A stretch of DNA of 64,000 nt from Peribacillus muralis (GTDB lineage Bacteria; Bacillota; Bacilli; Bacillales; DSM-1321). The translations under genes and the position numbers were made by a program. Below the pieces are notes generated by a model. It worked only from the letters and a program-made list of their open reading frames with translations, did not search any database and was not told the DNA's origin. This document shows positions 17,225 through 26,931 of the stretch, in pieces. The stretch is from the NCBI RefSeq assembly GCF_001439925.1, contig NZ_LMBV01000002.1, forward strand, positions 354,449-418,448, given 5' to 3'. Each line of letters starts with the position of its first letter. Positions within the stretch are counted from its first letter, which is position 1.

Positions 17225-18388
17225 TTGGAAAATTTCACTTATAAAAATCCCACTAAAGTAATTTTTGGGAAGAATCAGCTTGATAGCTTAAAATCGGAAA
17301 TACCTTCATATGGCAATAAAGTTTTACTTGTATACGGCGGAGGCAGCATAAAGAAAAATGGCTTATATGAAAACGTGATCGAGGCTTTGAAGGAAATTGA
17401 TGCAGAGGTGCACGAACTTTCCGGAGTCGAACCGAATCCGCGCATCTCTACAGTCCGTAAAGGTGTGGATCTTTGTAAGGAGCATCATATCGACTTTGTT
17501 CTTGCTGTTGGCGGCGGAAGCGTCATTGACGCGACAAAGGCGATTGTAGCAGGTGCTAAATATGCTGGAGACCCATGGGATCTCGTCATCAAAAAGGCAC
17601 CGGTCGAGGCGGCCCTGCCATTTGGAACGGTGCTGACGTTAGCTGCAACCGGCTCCGAGGCAAATTCGGGATCTGTTATAACAAACTGGGAAACGAAAGA
17701 GAAATACGGCTGGGGCAGTCCATTGGTATTCCCGCAATTCTCGATTTTAGACCCTGAAAACACTTTTTCAGTTCCAAGGGACCAAACGGTATACGGAATG
17801 GTCGATATGATGTCACATGTGTTCGAAACGTATTTCCATCCTGAAACGCATGCACCGCTTCAGGACCGCTTCTGTGAATCGTTGTTATTGACGGTGATGG
17901 AAACGGCACCTAAGCTATTGGATGACCTCGAGGATTATGAGCACCGGGCTACCATCCTTTATTCAGGAAATATAGCCTTGAATGGTTCGCTTGGAGTCGG
18001 TTACTTTGGTGATTGGGCGACACATAATATTGAACATGCCGTTTCGGCTGTTTATGACATCCCGCATGCAGGCGGCTTGGCCATTTTGTTCCCGAATTGG
18101 ATGAAGCATGTGCTTCATGAAAATGTCTCGCGCTTTAAACAGGTTGCAGTTCGAGTGTTCGATGTCGACCCTGAAGGAAAAACGGATGAGGAAGCGGCCC
18201 TCGAAGGTATTGAAAGACTTCGTGCGTTTTGGAGCAGCTTAGGGGCGCCGACCAAGCTTTCGGATTATGACATTGACGACTCTCAATTGGAAGTCATGGC
18301 AGATAAAGCGATGAGCAGAGGGGACTTTGGCCGATTCAAAATCCTGAACCGTGAAGATGTCCTTGCGATATTACGCGCTTCATTGTAA
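17225..18388 (+). CDS. yugJ: Iron-containing alcohol dehydrogenase (YugJ, butanol-dehydrogenase-like)
   Basis: A 387-residue group III (Fe-dependent) NAD(P)H alcohol dehydrogenase. The cofactor loop is [35 protein letters not shown] and the metal-ligand region ([36 protein letters not shown]) contain the expected Asp/His ligands. It reduces medium aldehydes; the physiological substrate is unknown. The start is TTG at 17225 after GGAGAG. B. subtilis has two tandem copies (yugJ, yugK); only one is here. Confidence 0.9.
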   Translation: MENFTYKNPTKVIFGKNQLDSLKSEIPSYGNKVLLVYGGGSIKKNGLYENVIEALKEIDAEVHELSGVEPNPRISTVRKGVDLCKEHHIDFVLAVGGGSVIDATKAIVAGAKYAGDPWDLVIKKAPVEAALPFGTVLTLAATGSEANSGSVITNWETKEKYGWGSPLVFPQFSILDPENTFSVPRDQTVYGMVDMMSHVFETYFHPETHAPLQDRFCESLLLTVMETAPKLLDDLEDYEHRATILYSGNIALNGSLGVGYFGDWATHNIEHAVSAVYDIPHAGGLAILFPNWMKHVLHENVSRFKQVAVRVFDVDPEGKTDEEAALEGIERLRAFWSSLGAPTKLSDYDIDDSQLEVMADKAMSRGDFGRFKILNREDVLAILRASL

Positions 18389-18410
18389 ACAAGCGAAGTG
18401 TTCCAGTTCC

Positions 18411-18433
18411 AGCTCCCACCTTTTTAAGGTGGG
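18411..18433. terminator. Hairpin after yugJ
   Basis: Stem CTCCCACC / GGTGGGAG with a T/A-rich loop, but no T-run follows; a weak terminator or RNA-stabilising hairpin. Confidence 0.5.
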
Positions 18434-18541
18434 AGTGTAAATTAATCGGGATAATTCGCCAATTGCTTTATCCATTTCTTGATTATGAGAAATACATCAG
18501 ATAAAGTGAAAAGGAAACCTACAATTCGAGGAGGAATTTAC

Positions 18542-19888
18542 ATGGCTCATATTCGTTTCGATTATTCAAAAGCCCTGCCGTTTTTCGGGGAGCATGAAAT
18601 AACCTACTTACAGGATGCCGTAAAAGTGGCACACCATTCCCTGCACGAACAAACCGGGGCAGGACATGAATATCTTGGCTGGATCGATTTACCTGCCAAC
18701 TATGATAAAGAAGAATTCTCAAGGATCAAAAAGGCGGCAGCGAAAATCAAGGAAGATTCTGAAGTATTGCTGGTGATCGGAATCGGTGGCTCATACTTGG
18801 GAGCTCGCGCAGCGGTCGAGATGCTGCAACATAGCTTTTATAACATATTGCCTTCTGACAAAAGAAAAACACCGCAAGTTCTTTTTGTAGGCAACAACAT
18901 AAGCTCTACATATATGAAAGACTTAATGGACCTATTGGATAATCGCGATTTCTCGATCAATGTTATCTCTAAATCAGGTACGACGACTGAACCTGCACTA
19001 GCTTTCAGGATCTTCCGGAAACTTCTTGAACAAAAATATGGCGTCGAAGAAGCGAAAAGCCGGATTTATGCGACCACTGATAAAGAAAGGGGCGCATTAA
19101 AAACGGTGGCAAACGAGGAAGGCTTCGAAACTTTCGTCATTCCCGATGATGTGGGCGGACGGTACTCGGTTTTAACGGCAGTTGGCTTACTGCCAATCGC
19201 GGTCAGCGGGGCAGATATCGATCAAATCATGGAAGGTGCCGAGAGTGCCAGGAAAGACTTCAGTTCTTCCGAGCTAGCTGACAATCAGGCATACCAATAC
19301 GCCGCAGTTCGTAACGTCCTTTACAATAAAGGAAAAACGATCGAAATGCTGATCAACTATGAGCCAGGTCTGCAATACTTCTCTGAGTGGTGGAAGCAAT
19401 TATTCGGAGAAAGTGAAGGAAAAGATCAAAAAGGGATTTTCCCTTCGTCAGCCAATTTTTCGACTGACCTGCATTCATTAGGGCAATATGTCCAAGAAGG
19501 CCGTCGTGATCTTTTTGAAACGGTCATCAAAGTAGAGGATGCCCGTCATGAAATTGTAATCGAGGAAGCGGAAAATGACTTGGATGGCCTGAATTATCTA
19601 TCAGGTGAAACGGTGCAGTTCGTCAACAATAAAGCATTCGAAGGCACGCTGTTAGCTCATACGGACGGCGGCGTTCCAAACCTTATCGTCACGGTTCCAA
19701 AACTTGATGCGTATACGTTCGGCTACCTCGTATACTTCTTCGAGAAGGCATGTGCCATGAGCGGTTACCTGCTCGGCGTCAATCCATTCGATCAGCCTGG
19801 TGTGGAAGCGTATAAAGTGAATATGTTTGCGCTGTTGGGCAAGCCTGGTTTTGAAGAGAAAAAAGCGGAGCTGGAAAAGCGCTTATAA
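18542..19888 (+). CDS. pgi: Glucose-6-phosphate isomerase
   Basis: A 448-residue enzyme interconverting glucose-6-phosphate and fructose-6-phosphate. [13 protein letters not shown] and [16 protein letters not shown] bind the sugar phosphate. [19 protein letters not shown] matches the PGI signature, and [18 protein letters not shown] supplies the catalytic Glu. The frame extends upstream to 18479, but GAGGAGG sits just before the ATG at 18542 and [12 protein letters not shown] is the family start. Length agrees with Bacillus Pgi. Confidence 0.95.
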   Translation: MAHIRFDYSKALPFFGEHEITYLQDAVKVAHHSLHEQTGAGHEYLGWIDLPANYDKEEFSRIKKAAAKIKEDSEVLLVIGIGGSYLGARAAVEMLQHSFYNILPSDKRKTPQVLFVGNNISSTYMKDLMDLLDNRDFSINVISKSGTTTEPALAFRIFRKLLEQKYGVEEAKSRIYATTDKERGALKTVANEEGFETFVIPDDVGGRYSVLTAVGLLPIAVSGADIDQIMEGAESARKDFSSSELADNQAYQYAAVRNVLYNKGKTIEMLINYEPGLQYFSEWWKQLFGESEGKDQKGIFPSSANFSTDLHSLGQYVQEGRRDLFETVIKVEDARHEIVIEEAENDLDGLNYLSGETVQFVNNKAFEGTLLAHTDGGVPNLIVTVPKLDAYTFGYLVYFFEKACAMSGYLLGVNPFDQPGVEAYKVNMFALLGKPGFEEKKAELEKRL

Positions 19889-19892
19889 CAAA

Positions 19893-19943
19893 AAAAAGGT
19901 ATCAAGCGGGATGTGTGTCATCTCAGCTTGATGCCTTTTTTAT
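19893..19943 (+). terminator. Terminator after pgi
   Basis: Stem AAGGTATCAAGC / GCTTGATGCCTT with a long loop, followed by TTTTTT. Confidence 0.8.
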
Positions 19944-20061
19944 ATTGTAGTAAGGCCGTGATGCGGGCTAAGGGCAATCGCAGGAAGAATAATACATTTC
20001 AGGTTTTTTTAAAGGCCTTTTGGTTATGCTAATAGAAAATTAGCGAAAGAGGTTTTTTACC

Positions 20062-20466
20062 ATGATCAAAATTTCTTCTGAGTTGGAAGGGAAAACATTC
20101 GGTTTGTTCGACCTGGAGACGAAGCTAAAACCGGAGGGCTATGTAATAGGGGGTGGATGGGACTATGACCACGGCTCTTTCGATTATAAAATGGACGACA
20201 GTGATGGATACCAATTCTTGCGTGTCCCCTTCAAGGCCATTGATGGTTCACTCGATAAAGATGGTGTAACGGTCGAGCTTTTACAGCCATTTTTGCTATC
20301 CCATAAGTACGAGGACGGCATCGATGATGAAGGGAATATTGGTAACCTTTCGGCGTCCTTCAATCAGTTCGCCGAGCCTGAGGATCCGGATGCGGAATTT
20401 CCGGAAAATTATATCTCTTATGGGAAATCGCTTGTCCGTGATTTGGAAAAGCTGATATTACCTTAA
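20062..20466 (+). CDS. yugN: YugN-like protein
   Basis: A 134-residue cytoplasmic protein, MIKISSELEGKTFGLFDLETKLKPEGYVIGGGWDYDHGSFDYKMDD and so on, of the YugN family (unknown function, acidic). RBS AAAGAGG. Its stop and the stop of yugO overlap tail to tail by 4 bp (TTAA), leaving no room for a terminator between them. Position beside pgi and yugO matches B. subtilis. Confidence 0.85.
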   Translation: MIKISSELEGKTFGLFDLETKLKPEGYVIGGGWDYDHGSFDYKMDDSDGYQFLRVPFKAIDGSLDKDGVTVELLQPFLLSHKYEDGIDDEGNIGNLSASFNQFAEPEDPDAEFPENYISYGKSLVRDLEKLILP

Positions 20467-21452
20467 TCACCAAGAATGAGCAGGGCGTCATGGCGATGTA
20501 CGATCGTATCTGCAGGGGGCTTGATGAAGGTCTCGCCTCCCGATATGATGCCGATCACCCATATATTTTGTTCAAATAGCTCGATGCTTAAATGCTTGAA
20601 CGTCTTTTCTGCCCAGTCCGCCTGAATGGGCAGCTGTTTGATTTTCAATCCCTTCATTTCATTTTGCTCCTCGTCTTCCCCGACGATTCCTTTTGATAGA
20701 GCCTCCTGCATATATTCACTCGCAAATTTATTCGTTTCGACGATTCCGTCCGCACCAGCGCGTAAAGCATTTTCCTTTTGCTCTTGAGTTAATATCTCGA
20801 CAAGACAATATACGTCCGGGTTCAGCCCTTTGACGGCCAATAACGATAATATCGAGAACATATCCGTTTGCAGTTCGTCTTGATTAAGGTCAGCGGTGAT
20901 AAGAACACGTATTGCCTGCTTTATATTCGCTTTCTTCAGAACGGAGTCCAATGTCGCTTTTCCGTGTACGAAGTGGATATTCGTCCTTGGAAGCGGATGC
21001 TTTTGGAGCGTATCATCAATAAGGACTATGGACTGACGATGCAAGGTATCATGAATGTTTTCGATGATTCTTTTAGAGCGGCCATTCCAGCCTACAATGA
21101 TGATATGTCCGCCGCCGTTGAAGTCCTTCTTCCCTGTAAGGAATTGCTGTTCGGTGGAAATGGACATTTTTGCAATGTGGGCAAAATAAGAGGTGATCAG
21201 GCCGGCACCTGACAAAATGAGTACGATGCCAATGATTTTGCCAAGATTGGTTACGGGGGTGTAATCGCCGTAGCCTACCGTTGACATCGTCACGATCGCC
21301 CACCAGATGCCATCGAGCAAGGTGGGGAAGGTATTGGGCTCGACAAGGTGAATCAATATCCCGAATGAAAGTAAAAATAAGCCGATAATGGAAAGTAATC
21401 TGATGAAGCGCGGGAATCTAGGAACGGTGGTACTGAATGGGATTCTAATCAT
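20463..21452 (-). CDS. yugO: YugO-type potassium channel with RCK/TrkA-N domain
   Basis: A 329-residue channel of the MthK layout. A first helix (FIRLLSIIGLFLLSFGILIHLV) precedes a pore helix with the selectivity filter in STVGYGDYTP and an inner helix (IIGIVLILSGAGLITSYFA). A cytoplasmic NAD-binding RCK domain follows (HIIIVGWNGRSKRIIENI...). The upstream frame allows 21509, but AAGGGGTG before the ATG at 21452 and the 328-residue B. subtilis homologue favour 21452. In B. subtilis YugO drives K+ signalling in biofilms and is co-transcribed with mstX; no mstX is present here. Confidence 0.9.
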   Translation of the reverse strand: MIRIPFSTTVPRFPRFIRLLSIIGLFLLSFGILIHLVEPNTFPTLLDGIWWAIVTMSTVGYGDYTPVTNLGKIIGIVLILSGAGLITSYFAHIAKMSISTEQQFLTGKKDFNGGGHIIIVGWNGRSKRIIENIHDTLHRQSIVLIDDTLQKHPLPRTNIHFVHGKATLDSVLKKANIKQAIRVLITADLNQDELQTDMFSILSLLAVKGLNPDVYCLVEILTQEQKENALRAGADGIVETNKFASEYMQEALSKGIVGEDEEQNEMKGLKIKQLPIQADWAEKTFKHLSIELFEQNIWVIGIISGGETFIKPPADTIVHRHDALLILGD

Positions 21453-21539
21453 GTTTTTCACACCCCTTAAGCTGTTCCCCTTAGTATGGACAAGAAAGAC
21501 TTTGCTCATAAGGCGTGGGCGGAAAACTTTGAATCACGA

Positions 21540-21584
21540 TAAAAGCCTTCCGGAAAGCGCCGGAAAGCGCCGGAAGGCTTTTAT
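21540..21584 (-). terminator. Terminator-like hairpin after sleL
   Basis: Arms AAAAGCCTTCCGG / CCGGAAGGCTTTT (13 bp, perfect) enclose a direct repeat of GCCGGAAAGC. It lies between the sleL stop (21679) and the yugO start, so it most likely ends sleL transcription. Confidence 0.75.
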
Positions 21585-21678
21585 GTCTGAGTCACATATC
21601 CTGAAACCTGGACTTCATGCTCGCTCTTGGATTATATGCCGGTTCCTTTGCCATTATTCCAAAAAGCTCGTGCCGCTC

Positions 21679-22965
21679 TCACACTCTTCTGCGTACGTTG
21701 AAATTATCGCTGATGAGCAGCCAGTTCTGTGGGAAGGATAGTCCTAGTTTCCAATAGCTCATCCCTCTGAGATTCAATTCCTTGATTAAATCGAATTTGG
21801 CCTGTATCGATCGGGCATCTTCAAACCATACCTCATGCTGCCTATCTTCAATATCGGTATAATTGAAGTGCGGGGCCTGTGCGGTTTCATCATATTCGAT
21901 GGATACGTCATTTTCGGCAGCAAGCTGGATGGCCTGCTGTGGGCTTACGGCCCTTGCTGTGGTTCCCTGTACAAAGGGCAGGGTCCAATCATATCCATAA
22001 AGATTTTGGCCCATCAGGATTTTGTTGGCAGGCATCTCGGTGATGGCATATTCCAGCACCTCGCGAACGGGTCCAATCGGTGACACGGCCATTGCCGGTC
22101 CTCCGCTATATCCCCATTCATATGTCATGATGATCACAAAGTCGACGATTTCACCATGTGCCTTATAATCATGTGCCTCATACCAGCGCCCTTTTTGATC
22201 GGCACTTGTTTTCGGGGCCAGCGCCGTCGAAATGAACCAGCCCTCCTTCTTGAAACGTTCCTTCGCTTTTCGGAGAAATTGATTATAAGCTTCTTTATCT
22301 GTTGGCCGTAGATATTCAAAGTCAAAGTGAATATCCCTAAATCCATATTTCTTTGCAGTCGCAACGATGTTGTTCAAGAACTTATTTTGAACGGAAGTGT
22401 TCGTTAAGATGATTTGCCCGAGTTCATCGCTGAATTGGTCATTTTCCTGATTCGTGATCACCATCATCAGGACGTTTTTATTTTCTCTGGCGATCGCCGG
22501 GAAATTATTGAGCAATGGCTCCTTCAAGGAACCGTCACGAAGCGCCTGGAAGCTGAATGGAGCCAAATAGGTTAAATAGGGCGCAGCTTCCCTTGCTGCC
22601 GTTTCAAGGGCCGGTGCAACCGTCGTACCCCTTGGCTCGACATATCCGTTGAATTCGGCAGTCCGTTTTTGGCGTGCCGGAATATAGAGACGGTATCCAA
22701 CCGCGAGGGACTGACCTTCAGGAATGCCGTTTATATTTGCCAATTCTTGAAAAGGGACATCAACCTTTTTCGAAATGGAATAAAGACTATCACCCGGCTG
22801 CACGAAATAGTAGCTGCCGACGATTGGAATGACAAGGGCCTGCCCCGTAACAAGATTATTTGGGTTAGGGATTTTATTGGATTCCACGAGCCGATCGACG
22901 GATACGCTGTACGTCTGGGCGATGCCAAATAACGTCTGGCCTGGCCTAACCACATGTATTTGCAA
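21679..22965 (-). CDS. sleL: SleL/YaaH-type spore cortex N-acetylglucosaminidase (2x LysM + GH18)
   Basis: A 428-residue spore germination enzyme that cuts cortex fragments. Two LysM repeats bind peptidoglycan (IHVVRPGQTLFGIAQTYSVS at about 3-47; YYFVQPGDSLYSISKKVDVP at about 52-97). A GH18 domain follows, with the active-site motif DIHFDFEYL (D-x2-D-x-E) near residue 220. ALAPKTSADQKGRWYEAHDYKAHGE and VIIMTYEWGYSGG complete the substrate groove. No signal peptide is needed, as for SleL, which is placed in the coat by the mother cell. The start is TTG at 22965 with AGGAGGG before it. Confidence 0.93.
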   Translation of the reverse strand: MQIHVVRPGQTLFGIAQTYSVSVDRLVESNKIPNPNNLVTGQALVIPIVGSYYFVQPGDSLYSISKKVDVPFQELANINGIPEGQSLAVGYRLYIPARQKRTAEFNGYVEPRGTTVAPALETAAREAAPYLTYLAPFSFQALRDGSLKEPLLNNFPAIARENKNVLMMVITNQENDQFSDELGQIILTNTSVQNKFLNNIVATAKKYGFRDIHFDFEYLRPTDKEAYNQFLRKAKERFKKEGWFISTALAPKTSADQKGRWYEAHDYKAHGEIVDFVIIMTYEWGYSGGPAMAVSPIGPVREVLEYAITEMPANKILMGQNLYGYDWTLPFVQGTTARAVSPQQAIQLAAENDVSIEYDETAQAPHFNYTDIEDRQHEVWFEDARSIQAKFDLIKELNLRGMSYWKLGLSFPQNWLLISDNFNVRRRV

Positions 22966-23132
22966 TTTCTTTCCCTCCTACTGAAAGTTTTCCTAACAGT
23001 TTATGAGCATCGAAAGAAAATCATGATAAGTAGCTTTGGAATGAAGAATCCCAATCAAAAAATAATTCAATAAATTGGCAATAATAATTTAAGCTCAAAA
23101 TGCTAATTAATATTAGTAGGAGGTGAAAACAC

Positions 23133-23342
23133 ATGGCAAACAACAACAGCAGCAATCAACTAGTAGTAGCTGGCGCAGAGCAAGCTCTACAACAAATGAA
23201 ATATGAAATCGCAAGTGAATTTGGCGTGAATTTAGGTGCCGATACTACTGCTCGCGCTAACGGTTCCGTTGGTGGAGAAATCACTAAACGTTTGGTTCAA
23301 ATGGCTGAACAACAATTAGGTGGTTCAAACTATTCTCGCTAA
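23133..23342 (+). CDS. Alpha/beta-type small acid-soluble spore protein
   Basis: A 69-residue SASP that coats and protects spore DNA. It contains the GPR protease site in [10 protein letters not shown] and the conserved [22 protein letters not shown] block with [22 protein letters not shown] at an ideal distance. Should be made in the forespore under sigma-G; no clear sigma-G boxes could be picked. Which paralogue (SspA, B, C or D) is not clear. Confidence 0.95.
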   Translation: MANNNSSNQLVVAGAEQALQQMKYEIASEFGVNLGADTTARANGSVGGEITKRLVQMAEQQLGGSNYSR

Positions 23343-23360
23343 TTAACTGAATATCATGGC

Positions 23361-23398
23361 TAGAAAAGAGAAGGGGCAACGGCTCCTTCTCTTTCGCT
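23361..23398. terminator. Terminator between the SASP gene and the GDPD gene
   Basis: Stem AAAGAGAAGG / CCTTCTCTTT, followed by TTTG. Convergent genes on both sides. Confidence 0.85.
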
Positions 23399-23402
23399 TT
23401 GT

Positions 23403-24152
23403 TCAGCCGTTCGACTGCCAAGCCTTTAATGCCTTGAGGGCCTTTTCCGGAAAATCCGTCATGATTACGTCAACACCCATCTCTGCTAACTTGATGATAT
23501 CCGCCTCATCATTAGCAACCCACGGCCGGATTTTATATCCGAGTGTTTTGGCGAGTTCATTTACCGATTCAGTCAGGCTGTCTTTATCCGGATGAAAACC
23601 GGATTCTTGCTTATCACGCAAAATTTGCTCCAAGTTTTCTGGAAGCCCCTCGAACAATAGAGCTCGCTCAAGATCTGGAGCGAGCAGCTTCACCTTTTCG
23701 ATCGATTGATGGTTAAAGGAAGAGAGGATCACCCGATGTTCCATCTCATGATGACGAATGGCATCGATAATCTTCTGTTCGATTCCTTCATAGGCCAGTT
23801 TATCCGTTTTAATTTCGACGTTCATCCATAAGCGATTATCCTTGGCCCATTCAAAAACTTCCCCCAAAAAAGGAATTCGCTCCCCGAGGAATTCCCTGGA
23901 GAACTTGACCCCGGCATCCCCCGTTTTCAGCTGTTGGGCCGAATGATCTTTTACATACCCGGTAAGGGAGGTAGTTCGATCGAGGGTTTCATCATGGATG
24001 ATGACCAATTCTCCATCAGCACTAAGATGGACATCGAACTCAATTCCTTCGGCACCTATTTCAGCAGCCTTTTGAAAGGCGGCCATCGTATTTTCCGGGT
24101 GCGTTCCTTTGGATCCTCGATGGGCGAAAATTTTTATGTTTTGCAAAAACAT
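23403..24152 (-). CDS. Glycerophosphodiester phosphodiesterase
   Basis: A 249-residue cytoplasmic GDPD that splits glycerophosphodiesters into glycerol-3-phosphate and an alcohol. The TIM-barrel motifs are visible: FAHRGSKGTHPENTMAAF, EFDVHLSADGELVIIHDETLDRTT and MNVEIKTD. The C-terminal FNHQSIEKVK and WVANDEADI...GVDVIMTDFPEKA are typical. No signal peptide with the chosen start. The ATG at 24152 follows AAAGGGGATG; the frame's earlier start at 24212 would add 20 unrelated residues. Confidence 0.9.
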   Translation of the reverse strand: MFLQNIKIFAHRGSKGTHPENTMAAFQKAAEIGAEGIEFDVHLSADGELVIIHDETLDRTTSLTGYVKDHSAQQLKTGDAGVKFSREFLGERIPFLGEVFEWAKDNRLWMNVEIKTDKLAYEGIEQKIIDAIRHHEMEHRVILSSFNHQSIEKVKLLAPDLERALLFEGLPENLEQILRDKQESGFHPDKDSLTESVNELAKTLGYKIRPWVANDEADIIKLAEMGVDVIMTDFPEKALKALKAWQSNG

Positions 24153-24296
24153 CACATCCCCTTTAAACTTAGTTAGAACCATCATACCCTTACCCTTGAA
24201 ATGTTTCAGCAATGTTTATTAGACAATATTTTAAACAACGAGTACAATACATATGGTATTTCCATAAATAGGTGTTCGAAATAAGAGGTGAATAAA

Positions 24297-25124
24297 ATGA
24301 ATATGTGGGAAATTTTTGTCGCAATTGTCCTTGGTCTTGTAGAAGGACTAACTGAGTTTGCGCCTGTATCGTCTACAGGGCATATGATTATCGTCGATGA
24401 TTTATGGCTGAATTCAAAAGAACTTTTTGGGAGTGAAGTGGCCAACGCCTTCAAGGTGGTCATCCAGCTCGGATCGATACTCGCCGTGGTCGTGCTCTTC
24501 TGGGGGCGGTTCATGGACTTGCTCGGTCTAAAGAAGCTGAAAGGCACATCTGCTGGGAACGGCGCAAAGCTTAACCTATTGCAGGTATTCGTCGGATTGC
24601 TTCCGGCGGGCGTTTTTGGTCTTTTATTCGAAGATTACATCGATGATAACTTATTTACGATAAAGACAGTCATCGTCGGGTTGTTCCTTGGTGCGTTCTT
24701 GATGATCGCTGCGGATAAATTCCATCCAAAGCTGACTGCCGAGACGGTTGACCAAATTACGTACAAACAAGCACTTGGAGTCGGGTTGATCCAATGTCTA
24801 TCACTATGGCCAGGGTTTTCCCGTTCAGGATCGACGATTTCAGGCGGTGTGCTATTAGGGATGAGCTATCGGGCCGCTTCCGATTTCACGTTCATCATGG
24901 CAGTGCCGATCATGGCAGGTGCCAGTCTGTTGAAAATCGTCAAGTATTGGGACTCTTTCACTCCTGAAGTACTGCCATTCTTCATCGCAGGCTTCATCAG
25001 TGCTTTTATCTTTGCTTTATTCTGTATTCGCTTTTTCTTGATTTTAATCAATAAAGTGAAATTGACTCCATTCGCCATCTATCGGATCGTTTTGGCTGTA
25101 ATTTTATTATTCATTATTTGGTAA
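24297..25124 (+). CDS. uppP: Undecaprenyl-diphosphatase (UppP/BacA)
   Basis: A 275-residue integral membrane enzyme that dephosphorylates undecaprenyl diphosphate to recycle the lipid carrier of wall synthesis. It gives basal bacitracin tolerance. Signature motifs are GLVEGLTEFAPVSSTGHMII near the N-terminus and SLWPGFSRSGSTISGG (about residues 167-182). The ATG at 24297 follows AGAGGTG; the GTG at 24288 lies inside that ribosome site and is unlikely. Confidence 0.93.
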   Translation: MNMWEIFVAIVLGLVEGLTEFAPVSSTGHMIIVDDLWLNSKELFGSEVANAFKVVIQLGSILAVVVLFWGRFMDLLGLKKLKGTSAGNGAKLNLLQVFVGLLPAGVFGLLFEDYIDDNLFTIKTVIVGLFLGAFLMIAADKFHPKLTAETVDQITYKQALGVGLIQCLSLWPGFSRSGSTISGGVLLGMSYRAASDFTFIMAVPIMAGASLLKIVKYWDSFTPEVLPFFIAGFISAFIFALFCIRFFLILINKVKLTPFAIYRIVLAVILLFIIW

Positions 25125-25153
25125 TACGAAATTAAGCGTGAAAAGAGAATGCG

Positions 25154-25185
25154 ATCCACCCTGTTTGATAGGGGTGGATTTTTTT
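25154..25185 (+). terminator. Terminator after uppP
   Basis: Stem ATCCACCC / GGGTGGAT followed by TTTTTTG. Confidence 0.9.
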
Positions 25186-25478
25186 GTGTTCAAATGATAC
25201 TTAACGAATGATTTAAGGGTTTGTTGTTTTTTAATTCGTTTTTATTGCAAAAATAACTCATTATTCTTTCTTAAGTAAAAAAATATTCGGATTTAGATGT
25301 GATATAAGCACGGGTAGCAAAAAAAATATTTTGACGAAAAAACGCTTTCGGTGTAGTGATATCAAGGTATTCATCGTATTGATATAAAATTCATACTATT
25401 CCATAAACTATTCTTAAATAATTTCTATGATATAATTTTAGTATATAAAAATACAAGTGTACACAAGGGGAGGACAAA
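25186..25478. other. AT-rich gap before steT with a possible cre-like site
   Basis: No gene seen. At 25337-25350, AAAAAACGCTTTCG keeps the central AAACGCTTTC of a CcpA cre box but misses the outer bases (about 11 of 14). TATAAT lies at 25431-25436. No T-box or riboswitch was recognised. Confidence 0.35.
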
Positions 25479-26792
25479 ATGGGGAATGACCAGTTGAAAA
25501 AAACGATTGGCTTTTGGGTTGGAACATCTATAGTAGTTGGAACGGTTATCGGCTCTGGTATTTTCATGAAACCTGGAGACGTGCTTGAGTTAAGCGGCAA
25601 TTCAACCATGGCCTTATTAGCTTGGTTGATAGGCGGTCTCATTACCCTGGCAAGCGGTTTGACGATTGCAGAAGTGAGCACTCGCATTCCTAAAACGGGT
25701 GGCTTATATGTTTACCTTGAGGAAGTGTACGGAAAAGTTTGGGGATTCCTCTGCGGCTGGGTGCAAACATTGGTGTATGGCCCTGCTGTCATGGGAGCCC
25801 TCAGTTTATATTTCGGGTTATTGTTGTCAGGAATTTTCAATATATCTTCTGACTATACGCTCGCGATTGGAATCATAACGATCGTTTTCTTGGCAGCCAT
25901 GAATCTGCTCGGGACGAAGTACGGCGGTATCATCCAAACATTATCGACCGTCGGCAAACTGATTCCGATCATTTTCATCGCCGTTTTCGGCATTATCCAA
26001 GGGGATATGCCAGTATTCAATATAGCAAGTGAAAGTACAATGAAAGTCAGTATGGCTGGAGCGATCTTGGCTACCCTTTGGGCGTATGATGGCTGGATGA
26101 ACGTCGGCTTCATGGCAGGGGAGATGAAAAACCCGCAAAAAACGTTACCGCGCGCGATCATTACGGGCATCCTTGTGGTCATGGTCGCATACTTGGCTGT
26201 AAACCTTGCCATGCTTCATGTGTTGGGGCCAGACGGTGTCGTCGAACATGGTACGAATGCTGCGAATGTTGCGGCAACGATGCTATTTGGTGAATTGGGC
26301 GGGAAATTGATTGCAATCGGAATTCTGATATCCATATTCGGTTGCTTGAATGGGAAGCTCCTGACCTTCCCGCGCATTACCTTGGCGATGGCGAACGATA
26401 AAATGATGCCTGGACATAAGCAAATCGGGAAAATATCGCCAAGGTTCAAGACGCCTATCAATGCGACGATATTACAAGTGATCATCTCCATCATCATGAT
26501 GGTTGTGACAAACCCTGACAAACTTACGAATATGGCGATTTTCTCCGTTTTCTGTTTTTATGGATTAGCTTTCTTTGCAGTCTTCATCCTGCGTAAAAGA
26601 GATCCGCATGCAAAAACATATAAAGTTCCGCTATACCCAATCATTCCTATTGTAGCGATTGTTGGTGCACTATATATTGTCGTAAGCACATTAATCGATA
26701 CTCCGCTTGATGCCCTGTACTCATTGATCATTCTCGTTATCGGCATGCCCGTTTACTGGCTCCTAAAAAAGAGCGAGTATGCAAGAGGTTAA
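25479..26792 (+). CDS. steT: SteT-like serine/threonine exchanger (APC/LAT family)
   Basis: A 437-residue, twelve-helix amino acid transporter. The N-terminal IGFWVGTSIVVGTVIGSGIFMKPGDVL carries the substrate-binding GSGIF loop. WLIGGLITLASGLTIAEVSTRIPKTGGLYVYLEEVYG and AYDGWMNVGFMAGEMKNPQKTLPRAI are the LAT-type signatures. From memory it follows B. subtilis SteT (YkbA), a Ser/Thr obligate exchanger, along its length. RBS AGGGGAGG. Own terminator downstream. Confidence 0.8.
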   Translation: MGNDQLKKTIGFWVGTSIVVGTVIGSGIFMKPGDVLELSGNSTMALLAWLIGGLITLASGLTIAEVSTRIPKTGGLYVYLEEVYGKVWGFLCGWVQTLVYGPAVMGALSLYFGLLLSGIFNISSDYTLAIGIITIVFLAAMNLLGTKYGGIIQTLSTVGKLIPIIFIAVFGIIQGDMPVFNIASESTMKVSMAGAILATLWAYDGWMNVGFMAGEMKNPQKTLPRAIITGILVVMVAYLAVNLAMLHVLGPDGVVEHGTNAANVAATMLFGELGGKLIAIGILISIFGCLNGKLLTFPRITLAMANDKMMPGHKQIGKISPRFKTPINATILQVIISIIMMVVTNPDKLTNMAIFSVFCFYGLAFFAVFILRKRDPHAKTYKVPLYPIIPIVAIVGALYIVVSTLIDTPLDALYSLIILVIGMPVYWLLKKSEYARG

Positions 26793-26805
26793 GCGCAATA
26801 CGACG

Positions 26806-26842
26806 AAAAAACCCTTCACTCCTTGCAGTGAAGGGTTTTTTA
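26806..26842 (+). terminator. Terminator after steT
   Basis: A 12-bp perfect stem AAACCCTTCACT / AGTGAAGGGTTT and TTTT tail. Confidence 0.9.
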
Positions 26843-26931
26843 TCATGAAGCGGAAGGCTGTATGCGGCAAAATAGACAACAGATGCCGTTCGTATTAACA
26901 TAGGGGGAAAGTTTAATCGTGAAGGGTCTGA

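Noticed and set aside
25125..25478. T-box or amino-acid riboswitch before the SteT-like gene
   Set aside because: No T-box sequence or antiterminator-like fold was seen; only the uppP terminator and AT-rich DNA.
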